Shown here: piece by piece, positions 14,845 to 23,119 of the stretch | Numbering within the stretch: position 1 is the stretch's first letter | How the letters are laid out: every line of letters begins with the position of its first letter | IMG/VR virus record: IMGVR_UViG_3300044766_000135 | Span: 1 to 23,119 of that record | Reading direction: 5' to 3' (one strand) | DNA from: a virus | Length of the DNA: 23,119 bases | The notes under the pieces: model-generated | The model's input: only the letters and a program-made list of their open reading frames with translations | What the model was told of the DNA's origin: nothing | Databases searched by the model: none | Program-made: the position numbers and the translations under genes

Positions 14845-14909
14845 GGCCGATAGACGGCCGATGAATGGCCGAAAAGCAGTCGATAAGTGGCCGATAGACG
14901 GCCGATGAA
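14845..14909 (+). repeat. Repeated twin hairpins between tube and chaperone genes
   Basis: A 21-bp segment occurs twice exactly (14845-14865 and 14889-14909, period 44). Each copy contains the hairpin GGCCG-ATAGA-CGGCC. Sub-units of the form GGCCGATRRA recur about every 11 bp. No T-tract follows either stem, so an attenuator, RNA-processing site or protein-binding element is more likely than a terminator. Confidence 0.85.
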
Positions 14910-14924
14910 ATAGGGGGAAACAAC

Positions 14925-15665
14925 ATGGCATCGGTTATTGATTTGCCCTCCGGGGCAAAGCTCGAAATTCGTGGTATGAAGGGTCGAGAGGCGAAGGCAC
15001 TCTCTGACAAGGACGCACTCAAGAGTGGGCTCTTCTTAGAGCGAATTTTAGGGGGTTGCACATTGAATGTGCTCGATCCGACCCCGTATACGCTACTGCC
15101 TAGCGGAGCGTTCGATTGGGGCAACGCTTTGGTGGGAGATCGTTTCTATGGCTTGCTCATGCTCCGCGTCCTTACATTCGGTGAGGATTTCGTATTCAAG
15201 GTGCAGTGTTCACAAGAGATCTGCCGCGAGCGATTCGAATACCAGATCAATCTCGTGAACGATTTGCCGGTTCAGCGTTTGTCGGACGAAGATCGTGCGG
15301 TGTTTGCTGGAGGCAACAAGTTCGAAGCGAGAGACGGCAACGGCAAACTGATCACCTATCGTCTACCTACTGGCAAGGACGAATTGGTGGCAGCCAAGGC
15401 GGTGAGTTTCGACAGCGCATTCATTCAAGCGATGTTGCAGCGGATCATCAACATCGACGGTGAGGTAATACCTCGGAAGTATCTTGAGGATTGTGAATTT
15501 GCGGACCTGCTTGCGCTTCTTGAGACATTTGATGCGCATAATTGCGGGGTCAAGACCGAGATCGAGATTGTGTGTCCGCACTGTGGTGCGATTCAGGACA
15601 TCAAAATCCCTTTCGATCGGGGCTTTTTACTTCCGACCCAGGCCAAGAAGATCTCGAAGTCCTAA
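14925..15665 (+). CDS. Tail assembly chaperone, T4 gp26-like
   Basis: A 246-residue cytosolic protein. It matches the T4 gp26-like baseplate/chaperone family: VIDLPSGAKLEIRGMKGRE at the start, LMLRVLTFGEDFVFKVQC with Cys95 and Cys100, a central ITYRLPTGKDE region, and CPHCG (Cys217/Cys220) before IKIPFDRGF. The four cysteines suggest a zinc site. In contractile-tail clusters this gene sits between the tube and the tape measure and is often expressed with a -1 frameshift extension that guides the tape measure. Here a -1 frame opens across its end and continues into a conserved-looking 80-residue extension. It starts at ATG with a GGGGG-containing RBS and ends in TAA. Confidence 0.8.
   Translation: MASVIDLPSGAKLEIRGMKGREAKALSDKDALKSGLFLERILGGCTLNVLDPTPYTLLPSGAFDWGNALVGDRFYGLLMLRVLTFGEDFVFKVQCSQEICRERFEYQINLVNDLPVQRLSDEDRAVFAGGNKFEARDGNGKLITYRLPTGKDELVAAKAVSFDSAFIQAMLQRIINIDGEVIPRKYLEDCEFADLLALLETFDAHNCGVKTEIEIVCPHCGAIQDIKIPFDRGFLLPTQAKKISKS
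15623..15629 (+). other. Candidate -1 frameshift heptamer C TTT TTA
   Basis: In frame 0 the codons are TTT TTA (Phe234 Leu235), preceded by C. Slipping back one base gives CTT TTT, one base short of the canonical T TTT TTA. It lies inside the open part of the -1 frame and just after the conserved IKIPFDRGF segment. A hairpin CCGA-AGC-TCGG (15674-15684), enclosed by GAAGTC/GACTTC (15656-15661, 15692-15697), follows but is further away than usual for a stimulator. Confidence 0.4.
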
Positions 15666-15697
15666 GCCCTTTTCCGAAGCTCGGATACGACGACTTC

Positions 15698-15871
15698 ATG
15701 TCTCTTGTGGCGCACCTATTGTATGTACAATACGGAGGCGACGGGATTCAGCTTTCTTATCCAATCATAATGGATATGGAATTGAGTGAGATCCTGTGGT
15801 GGGGGCGAAAGCTAAATCAACTGAGAGAAGAAGAGAGTAAAAGACTGAAGGCTGCGTCGCCCAAGTCGTAG
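15698..15871 (+). CDS. Tail chaperone extension in the -1 frame
   Basis: The frame is open from about 15542 and overlaps the end of the chaperone gene. The conserved-looking part begins at LSPFPKLGYDDFMSLVAHLL and ends KRLKAASPKS. The coordinates given start at the only nearby ATG (15698), which has a poor RBS. The likelier product is a frameshift fusion, in which slippage near 15623-15629 would append about 80 residues to the chaperone. This G/GT-like arrangement directly before a tape measure gene is common in long-tailed phages. The segment is helical and charged at the end (EILWWGRKLNQLREEESKR). After its TAG the frame meets TAG TGA within nine codons. Confidence 0.6.
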   Translation: MSLVAHLLYVQYGGDGIQLSYPIIMDMELSEILWWGRKLNQLREEESKRLKAASPKS

Positions 15872-15895
15872 GACGCGCCTCCCGCCCTTACCTAG

Positions 15896-15904
15896 TGATA
15901 TACT
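15896..15904 (+). promoter_or_regulatory. Extended -10-like TGATATACT before tape measure
   Basis: The motif matches the extended -10 at 8441-8449 at eight of nine positions. It lies only eleven bases before the tape-measure ATG, so a transcript from it would lack the GAAGGGAG RBS. Promoter function for this gene is therefore doubtful. Confidence 0.2.
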
Positions 15905-15914
15905 GAAGGGAGCT

Positions 15915-18428
15915 ATGGCTCTTAACCAGCTAGGTCTCGGTTTTCTATTCACTGCTAGGGATGAAGCCTCGCACACGATGTCGAAGATCGAGGGATCGTT
16001 CGGCAGGCTAAATAATCAGACCAAGTCCTTGGTCAAACAGAATCTGTTTGAGGGGGCTCTCGGGACCGGGGCCATGGTGGGGGGGTTGATGGGTCTCCGC
16101 AAGGCGTTCGACTTCGCGAAGTCCGCGAGCAATTTCGGTCAGGCCCTTGTAGATGTCCAATCCATCTCGGGTGGCACGGCCGAGGATCTCAACAAACTCC
16201 GGGATGCTGCGATGCAGGCCGGTATCGCGACGCAGTTTACTCCACAGGAAGCCGTTGCCGGATTGCGGGATCTTGCACAGTCCGGTCTTGATGCTAATGA
16301 TTCGATCAAGCTGCTGCAGCCGTCTCTCGACTTGGCCGCAGGCTCGCTCGGGCAGCTCAATGTGGAGGCGTCGGCCGGCACCTTAGTGCAATCGCTTAGA
16401 GCGTTCAAGCTCAGCGCTTCGGACGCGGCTCTCACGGCGGACAAGCTCTTGGCCGTTCACCAGTTTTCGCGCGCCCAGATCAAAGAGCTGCCGTCTTTGA
16501 TCGGACACGTGGCACGTGGTGCCGCGAGTTACGGGGCATCTCTCGAAGAAGCGCTAGTGGCTACTGGTTTGGCCCGTAACGTAATGAACACCATCGAACT
16601 CGCTTCAACAGGCGTGTCAATGGCGATGGAGCGACTCATTGATCCGAAAGTGCAGAAAGTGCTTCACGGAGTCGGGGTGGCGGCAGTTGATGCTACCGGA
16701 CATTTCAAGCCTTTCTTGAAAGTTCTTTTGGAGATGAGCAATAGTCCCATCTTCAGTGGAAAGAATTACGCCGAACAACAAGCTACCATATTGAAGGCTT
16801 TTGGTAAGCGCTCATTAGGTGCGGTCAACGCAATCATGGGCCAGTTGAGTGCCGGTATCAAAACGAAGACCGGGGAAATGTTGCACGGCATTGAGGCCGT
16901 AAACTATCTCATGGGCATAGAATCCGACGCACAGGCCGGCGGCTTGGCGCGCAAATTCGCTTCTCGCCGCTTGGACACGTTGGTCGGGCAGCTCAAGTTA
17001 CTCCACGGATCTACGGAGACGTTCCGAATCGCGATCGGAGATTCCTTGGCGGACCTCTTCAAGCCCATGGTGGAGGGCTTCCTCCACTACTTCAACGTGC
17101 TCTTGAAGGCATGGGAAGGGCTTGCCCCCGAAACCAAGCTGATGTTCGGCAAGATCGCACTCGGTGTTATGGCGGTCGTCACCGCGTTCGGCGCCCTTGT
17201 GGCCCTGAAGGCTAGTATCGTGGTTTTAGGCGCTCTCCTAGGGGCATTAGGCACCACCTTCGGGGCCCTTGCGTGGTCTATGGCTCCGGTGCTTGCCGGC
17301 GTGCTTGCTTTGGCGGCCGTCTCCTACATCGCTTACCGCGCCTACAAGACCAATTTCGGCGGTCTCGCGGACGTCGTACACAGCGCGTGGCAGAAGATTT
17401 CTCTCGCTATCCGGGGAATCGGGCAGCTCTTTTCGTCCGGTGCGTTCAGCGGTGATGTGATGACCGCTATAGACGACGTGAAGAATCGTGGTGTGAAGGA
17501 GTTCGCGATCACTATTTTCATGTGGGCTTCCCGCATCAAGAACTTCTTCGATGGAGTGAAGGCGGGATTTCAGGAGATCTATCCGGTACTTGAGCCGGTC
17601 CTAAAGGGTCTCATGTCGGCGATCAGTAGACTAGCCGACGCTTTTGGTTTGAGCGTAGGCAAGGCCGAGGACAACGCGGCGGCTTTCGACAAGTGGGGTG
17701 CGATGGGGAGGGACGTGGGACTAGTGCTTGGTCAATTGGCTATTCTTTTTGTAGACGCTCTTGCGTTTTCGATCGACGTTGTGAGCGGTGCTATAAAGTC
17801 GTTGCGAGAGAATTGGTTCTGGATCAAGCCCGCGCTTTTGGTGGTGGCCGGTATCGGAATCGCGGCGTGGGCAAGTTCGGCGGCCACTGCTATTACCGCA
17901 ATGGCAACCGCAATGGGCACACTGGGAGTCGCATCATTCAGTATGTTGGGTTGGGTTGGTCTCCTTTTGGCCGCAATAGTAGGAATCTACATCGCGTGGG
18001 GAAAGGTTCTCGACCTGTTTGGCTTGAAGGATATCGATGTCACACCGAGTGGTGACCTTAGTAAGTTCATGAACTCTCCTTCAAACGCAGTTTCTACATC
18101 GAATTTCATGACACCGAAGTCGGAAGAGGTCGATGCAAGCGGGCAACCGGTTTGGATGGGACACAAAGGCGTTGTGTCGTCCAGTGAATCTCCCGCTTCC
18201 ACTGCCGCCGCTACTGCCGCCGCTACTGCCACTGCGGCACCGCAATCGGCTATCAACAGTGCATCGATGGATAAACTGATTAAAGCAATTCAAGAGTTCA
18301 CCGCTACTAAGGCCAGCGGTACAACCTTGAAGATTGACGGTCAGACGTTGGCCGCCACACTTGAGGAAGCGATGAAGAAGAACCAGGCTCGGTCGTATCA
18401 AGCCACCTCTTCAGGGAGTGTAGAGTAA
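15915..18428 (+). CDS. Tape measure protein (TP901-core type)
   Basis: An 837-residue protein that sets tail length and is ejected during infection. Residues about 75-260 carry the TP901 core signature (QALVDVQSISGGTAEDL, then LRDAAMQAGIATQFTPQEA, GLRDLAQSGLD, and GHVARGAASYGASLEEALVA). Hydrophobic clusters at about 408-475 and 640-700 could cross the host membrane during DNA entry. The C-terminal part is a Ser/Ala/Thr-rich linker with a 12-bp tandem repeat (18201-18230), then a short helical end. Using about 0.15 nm per residue, the predicted tail is near 125 nm. RBS GAAGGGAG. The stop TAA overlaps the next ATG by one base. Confidence 0.92.
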   Translation: MALNQLGLGFLFTARDEASHTMSKIEGSFGRLNNQTKSLVKQNLFEGALGTGAMVGGLMGLRKAFDFAKSASNFGQALVDVQSISGGTAEDLNKLRDAAMQAGIATQFTPQEAVAGLRDLAQSGLDANDSIKLLQPSLDLAAGSLGQLNVEASAGTLVQSLRAFKLSASDAALTADKLLAVHQFSRAQIKELPSLIGHVARGAASYGASLEEALVATGLARNVMNTIELASTGVSMAMERLIDPKVQKVLHGVGVAAVDATGHFKPFLKVLLEMSNSPIFSGKNYAEQQATILKAFGKRSLGAVNAIMGQLSAGIKTKTGEMLHGIEAVNYLMGIESDAQAGGLARKFASRRLDTLVGQLKLLHGSTETFRIAIGDSLADLFKPMVEGFLHYFNVLLKAWEGLAPETKLMFGKIALGVMAVVTAFGALVALKASIVVLGALLGALGTTFGALAWSMAPVLAGVLALAAVSYIAYRAYKTNFGGLADVVHSAWQKISLAIRGIGQLFSSGAFSGDVMTAIDDVKNRGVKEFAITIFMWASRIKNFFDGVKAGFQEIYPVLEPVLKGLMSAISRLADAFGLSVGKAEDNAAAFDKWGAMGRDVGLVLGQLAILFVDALAFSIDVVSGAIKSLRENWFWIKPALLVVAGIGIAAWASSAATAITAMATAMGTLGVASFSMLGWVGLLLAAIVGIYIAWGKVLDLFGLKDIDVTPSGDLSKFMNSPSNAVSTSNFMTPKSEEVDASGQPVWMGHKGVVSSSESPASTAAATAAATATAAPQSAINSASMDKLIKAIQEFTATKASGTTLKIDGQTLAATLEEAMKKNQARSYQATSSGSVE

Positions 18429-19249
18429 TGGCGGTAGGATTCGCAATAGGTCGTGGACCTCAAACGGTTTTGACCGCCGGACTAGAGCTTGTCGGGAGAT
18501 CTAGTCTTGCGGGCCGCCCCCAGAATCTCGACGCGGCTCAGGAAGAGATTGCGAGTTCACAGCAGGCTGTACGGGCGCGAGGGGGTAGTGTAGCATCCGA
18601 CGAGTCTCAAGGCTCCTCCCGAGGCTCTACGGCGGACCTTCTTGCGCAGGCGCAAGCCAACATTCTGGCTGCGGTGGGCATCCCCGCCCGGATGTACATT
18701 CAAAGTGTTGACCATCTAGCAGAGAAGGTCATCGCACAATTCAATCCGGAGAAACTAAAGGAGACGATTGGGGTGGATTGGCAGAAGTTCCGAATCCCTG
18801 GACTTTCGCATCAAAGGCTTCAGTACGGTAGTGCCAACAATCTTGAGTACCGCTTCGAACTATACTTCAACGCCGCAGGTGGTACAGCAATGACCGATAC
18901 GGCGGGAGCTACTAGCGACATAGCTCCTTCACAGGTGACTAAGAATCTGGCCGCTCGTGATCAGTTGCATGCGTGGACTTTGCGCAGGCGTGATGAGTCT
19001 CTTGGAGCGCTTGGGGACACTCAACGGCTTCTCTTCGTTTGGCCGAACTTCATCTCTTTGACCTGTGTGTTGGTTTCGGCCGAATTTGAGTACACGGCGT
19101 TCAATCGTAATGGGCAGCCCACCTGTTTCCGTGTCGAGGTCTTGCTCGAAGAGATCCGCGACGTGATGCTCTATGCCGAGGACGTTCTCGATTCCGGTAC
19201 TCAAAGAGGCAGCAAGGCGCCGCAAACTCCCAACACGTCGTGGACGTAA
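18428..19249 (+). CDS. Baseplate tube-initiator protein (injection-system tube family)
   Basis: A 273-residue protein. Residues about 90-250 resemble the N-terminal domain of contractile-injection-system tube-cap proteins (Afp7/Pvc7 type) and phage equivalents: KVIAQFNPEKLKETIGVDW, then NLEYRFELYFNA, LLFVWPNFISLTCVLVSAEF, and NRNGQPTCFRVEVLLEE. In those proteins this domain is followed by a LysM domain; here the LysM-like part is a separate gene immediately downstream. The first 75 residues are Gly/Ser/Gln-rich and look flexible. Role: joins the tube to the baseplate hub. Its ATG shares a base with the tape-measure stop, so it is translationally coupled. Confidence 0.8.
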   Translation: MAVGFAIGRGPQTVLTAGLELVGRSSLAGRPQNLDAAQEEIASSQQAVRARGGSVASDESQGSSRGSTADLLAQAQANILAAVGIPARMYIQSVDHLAEKVIAQFNPEKLKETIGVDWQKFRIPGLSHQRLQYGSANNLEYRFELYFNAAGGTAMTDTAGATSDIAPSQVTKNLAARDQLHAWTLRRRDESLGALGDTQRLLFVWPNFISLTCVLVSAEFEYTAFNRNGQPTCFRVEVLLEEIRDVMLYAEDVLDSGTQRGSKAPQTPNTSWT

Positions 19250-19258
19250 GGACGAACT

Positions 19259-19606
19259 ATGCCCCCTCGCGAGTTTTCACGATATCTATTCTGCTGGGGA
19301 ATCAAGGATCCTGTTACCGGAAAGGTCGGACTGAGTGACAGGGAGCCTTTTCCTTTTCAGGATTTTGACGACAACCGCTACTACACGGTAGGCACGGGGG
19401 ACACCCTATTTAACATTGCTGAGCGTGCTTTTCCTTCGTTTGCTAGATCGAGTGGCCTGTACTGGATCATTGCGGATTTTCAGCAGCCACCGATTACCGA
19501 CGCTACGCTTTCGTTGAAGGCGGGTACGATGCTTATGATTCCTTCAGAGCGCACGGTGCGTGAATTGATCTTCGACGAGAAGCGCCGCAACGAGTTTGCC
19601 GGGTAA
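19259..19606 (+). CDS. LysM-like baseplate protein (T4 gp53-like)
   Basis: A 115-residue protein. An N-terminal wedge-like segment (SRYLFCWGIKDPVTGKVGLSD) is followed by a LysM fold at residues about 41-97 (YYTVGTGDTLFNIAERAF, YWIIADFQQPP, LKAGTMLMIPSERTV). LysM folds in baseplates such as gp53 or the LysM part of injection systems bind the tube/hub periphery rather than peptidoglycan in this context. Its ATG follows AAGGACGAAC nine bases after the previous stop. Gene order (tube initiator, LysM, hub, spike) matches contractile baseplates. Confidence 0.82.
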   Translation: MPPREFSRYLFCWGIKDPVTGKVGLSDREPFPFQDFDDNRYYTVGTGDTLFNIAERAFPSFARSSGLYWIIADFQQPPITDATLSLKAGTMLMIPSERTVRELIFDEKRRNEFAG

Positions 19607-19611
19607 GGAAT

Positions 19612-20868
19612 ATGCGCAGCGATCACGCCATACTACAGGTACGCGTTCAGCTCGAAGGCAAGAAGGCGGCACCCGTAGACCTGAGTGAGCGGGTGATGAC
19701 TTTCGCGTTGACGGATCACTCCGCGAAAGCTGATCGCATGACGTTGACTGTAGACAATTCGGATCTACGCAACTTCGATGATCCTATCTGGAGGAAGGGC
19801 AACATCATCGAGGTGATGTGGGGGTATTTGGGCAACACGGATTCGCGCCGGTGCGTGATTAAGCACATTCACGGGGGAACCAAGCTGACGATTGAGGCCG
19901 TCGCGCTTTCAATGGTAATGAATCAAGTTAAGAAGTGTCGTGTCTGGGAGAACATGACGCTCAAACAGATTGCGGATAAGATCTCGTTTGAGTACGCTTC
20001 GATTCTTGATTATGAGGCAAAGGTCTCCAAAGACAAGAATCTACAGACTCTTGGAGACAACATACAGATCATTCACGCTACTCAAGCGGCTTTGACCGAC
20101 ATGGAGTTTCTGGCTCGGCTAGCGAAGAAGTATGGTTTGGCTATTTCGAACGACCGGAGCGGGAAGATTCGGTTTAGTGAGCCTAATTTGAAAGGGCCAC
20201 CGGTGCGCACTCTCACTTGGCGGGGGGGAGCGGGAGACTGGGAGGATTTCGAGATCCGAAACGACATCATAAATCACGTAGGAGCGGTGACGGCGAAGGG
20301 TATTGATACCGCTACGAAGCAAGAGGTCGCACATCGTGCGGATAATGCGAGCACCAATAGGGAAGGTCTGGCGCAGACCATTGAGGTAGTTGATGCGCGT
20401 ACAGGAGAGACACACTACGCGCAAAGAGCCTCCGGAGAGAGTGTAGAAAGCGTAAACACTCACGAAGCGGGGAAGGAGCACGTGCAGGCGCAGGCAGAGG
20501 GCAAGTTCAAGGCTAGTCAACGTAGCGTAGTCAAGTTGTGGGGTACGTGTGTAGGAGATCCGCGAATAGGGGCGACGCGATTGTTAATGGTTGAAGGTCT
20601 AGGGAAGCGGCTGTCTGGACGTTACAAGCTCGTTGAGACCTGGCACGACGTCAGTGAAGCCGGAAAGTACAAAACGACGTTCCGGGCGAATAGCGATGGG
20701 GACGGTGGGTACGGTTCCGGAGCCGTAGGGCAAAACGTCGCCAGCGATGCGACAAAGAACAACGAGAAGGCGTTGGATGCCGATGCTCAAACGATGGAAA
20801 CAAGAGAGGTGGTGGATTATAAGACGGGTCAACAGCATTACGAGTTCCACTCCCGGGGGAGCAACTAG
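19612..20868 (+). CDS. Baseplate hub protein (gpD / gp27-like)
   Basis: A 418-residue hub protein that forms the trimeric platform for the spike. Typical features are an N-terminal strand pair (LQVRVQLEGKKA), DRMTLTVDNSDLR, GNIIEVMWGYLG, KTRVWE-like 'CRVWENMTLKQIADKI', ALTDMEFLARLAKKYGLAI, and the late-control-D style 'RYKLVETWHDVS' close to the end. After about residue 355 there is a Gly-rich linker, and the protein ends with a motif (REVVDYKTGQQHY) that also appears at about residue 256 (IEVVDARTGETHY). The RBS AAGGA lies very close to the ATG. The last base of its TAG is the first base of the next gene's GTG. Confidence 0.88.
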   Translation: MRSDHAILQVRVQLEGKKAAPVDLSERVMTFALTDHSAKADRMTLTVDNSDLRNFDDPIWRKGNIIEVMWGYLGNTDSRRCVIKHIHGGTKLTIEAVALSMVMNQVKKCRVWENMTLKQIADKISFEYASILDYEAKVSKDKNLQTLGDNIQIIHATQAALTDMEFLARLAKKYGLAISNDRSGKIRFSEPNLKGPPVRTLTWRGGAGDWEDFEIRNDIINHVGAVTAKGIDTATKQEVAHRADNASTNREGLAQTIEVVDARTGETHYAQRASGESVESVNTHEAGKEHVQAQAEGKFKASQRSVVKLWGTCVGDPRIGATRLLMVEGLGKRLSGRYKLVETWHDVSEAGKYKTTFRANSDGDGGYGSGAVGQNVASDATKNNEKALDADAQTMETREVVDYKTGQQHYEFHSRGSN

Positions 20869-21619
20869 TGATAGTCAACGACGAAAACGGTGAAGCGCGG
20901 TACTTCGGGATATACGACGGTCTTGTTGTTGATAATCTCGATCCCAAGAACCGCGGCCGTGTGAAGGTCAAGATTCCGGGGCTTTGTGAGCCGTCCACGA
21001 ACTGGGCGTTGCCGGCCGGGGGCTCGCACTCGTCGGGGGAGGCCGGTCGAGGAGGGTTTGATCCGCCGAAGATCGGGGCGGCCGTTTACGTGCAGTTCCT
21101 CCGGGGAGATGTCGACGCACCTGTGTATTTTGGGGGATGGCGGGGGCTTGCCGGCGGAAAGTCGGATGCTCCAAGTAGGGTGCAAGACGCTTCGGCCGCA
21201 GACGCGGCAACGAAGCTCAAGGTGTACGAGTCCGATGTTTTCGAGGCCGCTATTGATGAACGAAGCGGTCAGCGTGTGTTGTCATTGCGCCAGAAAGCGC
21301 AGAAAGTCCAGGTCGACATCTACGATGATCGAGTTGAATTGAAGTACGGCGGTGATAATGGTACAGTGTTGCGAGTTAAGGATGCGAAGATCCAGCTAGG
21401 AAAGAGTGCGGATCAGCGTATTGTGAAGGGCAACGCTTGGTGGGATGACTACGATAATCACCTAACGAACCTGTTGGCCGACCTCCAAGCTATGGCCGCC
21501 GCCGCACAAGGTATGCTGGCGGGTTTTCAACCGGGTATAATGAAGGCCATCGCCGATATTCAAGCCTTTCAAGCGCAAGGCGCGAATTACGCGTTCTTGT
21601 CGGATTTGGGGTATGTTGA

Positions 21620-21623
<4 letters not shown>
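20868..21623 (+). CDS. Baseplate spike protein, gp5/gpV OB-fold type
   Basis: A 251-residue protein. Residues about 12-100 form the OB-fold seen in gp5, VgrG and gpV spikes ([19 protein letters not shown], then [22 protein letters not shown], and DAPVYFGGW). A Ser/Ala linker and short beta repeats ([35 protein letters not shown]) follow, consistent with a small beta-helix needle. A helical Ala-rich C-terminus ([19 protein letters not shown]) ends the protein. There is no lysozyme domain. The start is GTG, overlapping the hub stop (TAGTG). The stop TGA overlaps the next ATG (ATGA), so hub, spike and fibre are coupled. Confidence 0.88.

Positions 21624-23119
<1,496 letters not shown>

Noticed and set aside
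15896-15904. Strong promoter for the tape measure gene
   Set aside because: The -10-like motif is too near the start codon; a transcript from it would lack the RBS. Listed only as a low-confidence site.

Overview
This window is one continuous, all-forward structural gene cassette of a tailed phage, or a prophage carrying one, with a contractile (myovirus-type) tail. The order is canonical: portal, prohead protease, capsid, head decoration, neck, sheath, tube, tail chaperone, tape measure, baseplate hub, spike, fibre. Genes are tightly packed and often overlap by one to four bases. There are no reverse-strand genes, tRNAs, integrases or insertion sequences. Base composition looks moderately GC-rich by eye. 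The host cannot be deduced. The portal, protease and capsid resemble PBSX/XkdF-type head modules, and the baseplate genes resemble those shared by myophages and contractile injection systems.

Head region (1-8344): a portal gene cut by the left edge (2-1723); two unassigned genes (1782-2108, 2198-3034); an XkdF-like protease (3050-3607); a composite zinc-ribbon/low-complexity protein (3620-5326); and the HK97-fold major capsid protein (5356-6294) followed by a strong terminator. Next come two small beta-rich proteins (6392-6751, 6829-7242) separated by a terminator, and a collagen-like (Gly-Pro-Thr)n protein (7317-7706) followed by a third terminator. A protein with an AT-hook tail (7814-8344) closes this region; its ribosome-binding site lies in the loop of a perfect 10-bp hairpin.

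Neck and tail region (8448-21623): head-tail connector, probable stopper, virion-morphogenesis protein, an IPT/TIG-domain neck protein, a small Cys-containing protein, a 754-residue sheath with a duplicated inserted domain, and the gp19-like tube. These are followed by a gp26-like tail chaperone with a probable -1 frameshift extension, an 837-residue tape measure, an injection-system tube-initiator protein, a LysM/gp53-like protein, a gpD/gp27-like hub and a gp5-like OB-fold spike. From 21620 to the right edge runs a large open, truncated fibre gene. It has an N-terminal attachment region, a globular middle and a long collagen-like tail.

Most notable points: (1) the protease appears split by in-frame TAA TGA stops, its conserved last strand (EVSLVDRPAN) opening the next gene; (2) two putative internal head proteins share a C-terminal W-x-x-D-L ... 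RF-stop tag; (3) three gene junctions carry short direct repeats of stop-codon-containing or hairpin-forming sequence; (4) a promoter-like 18-bp box recurs upstream of three genes; (5) TAG is the commonest stop (13 of 24 complete reading frames).
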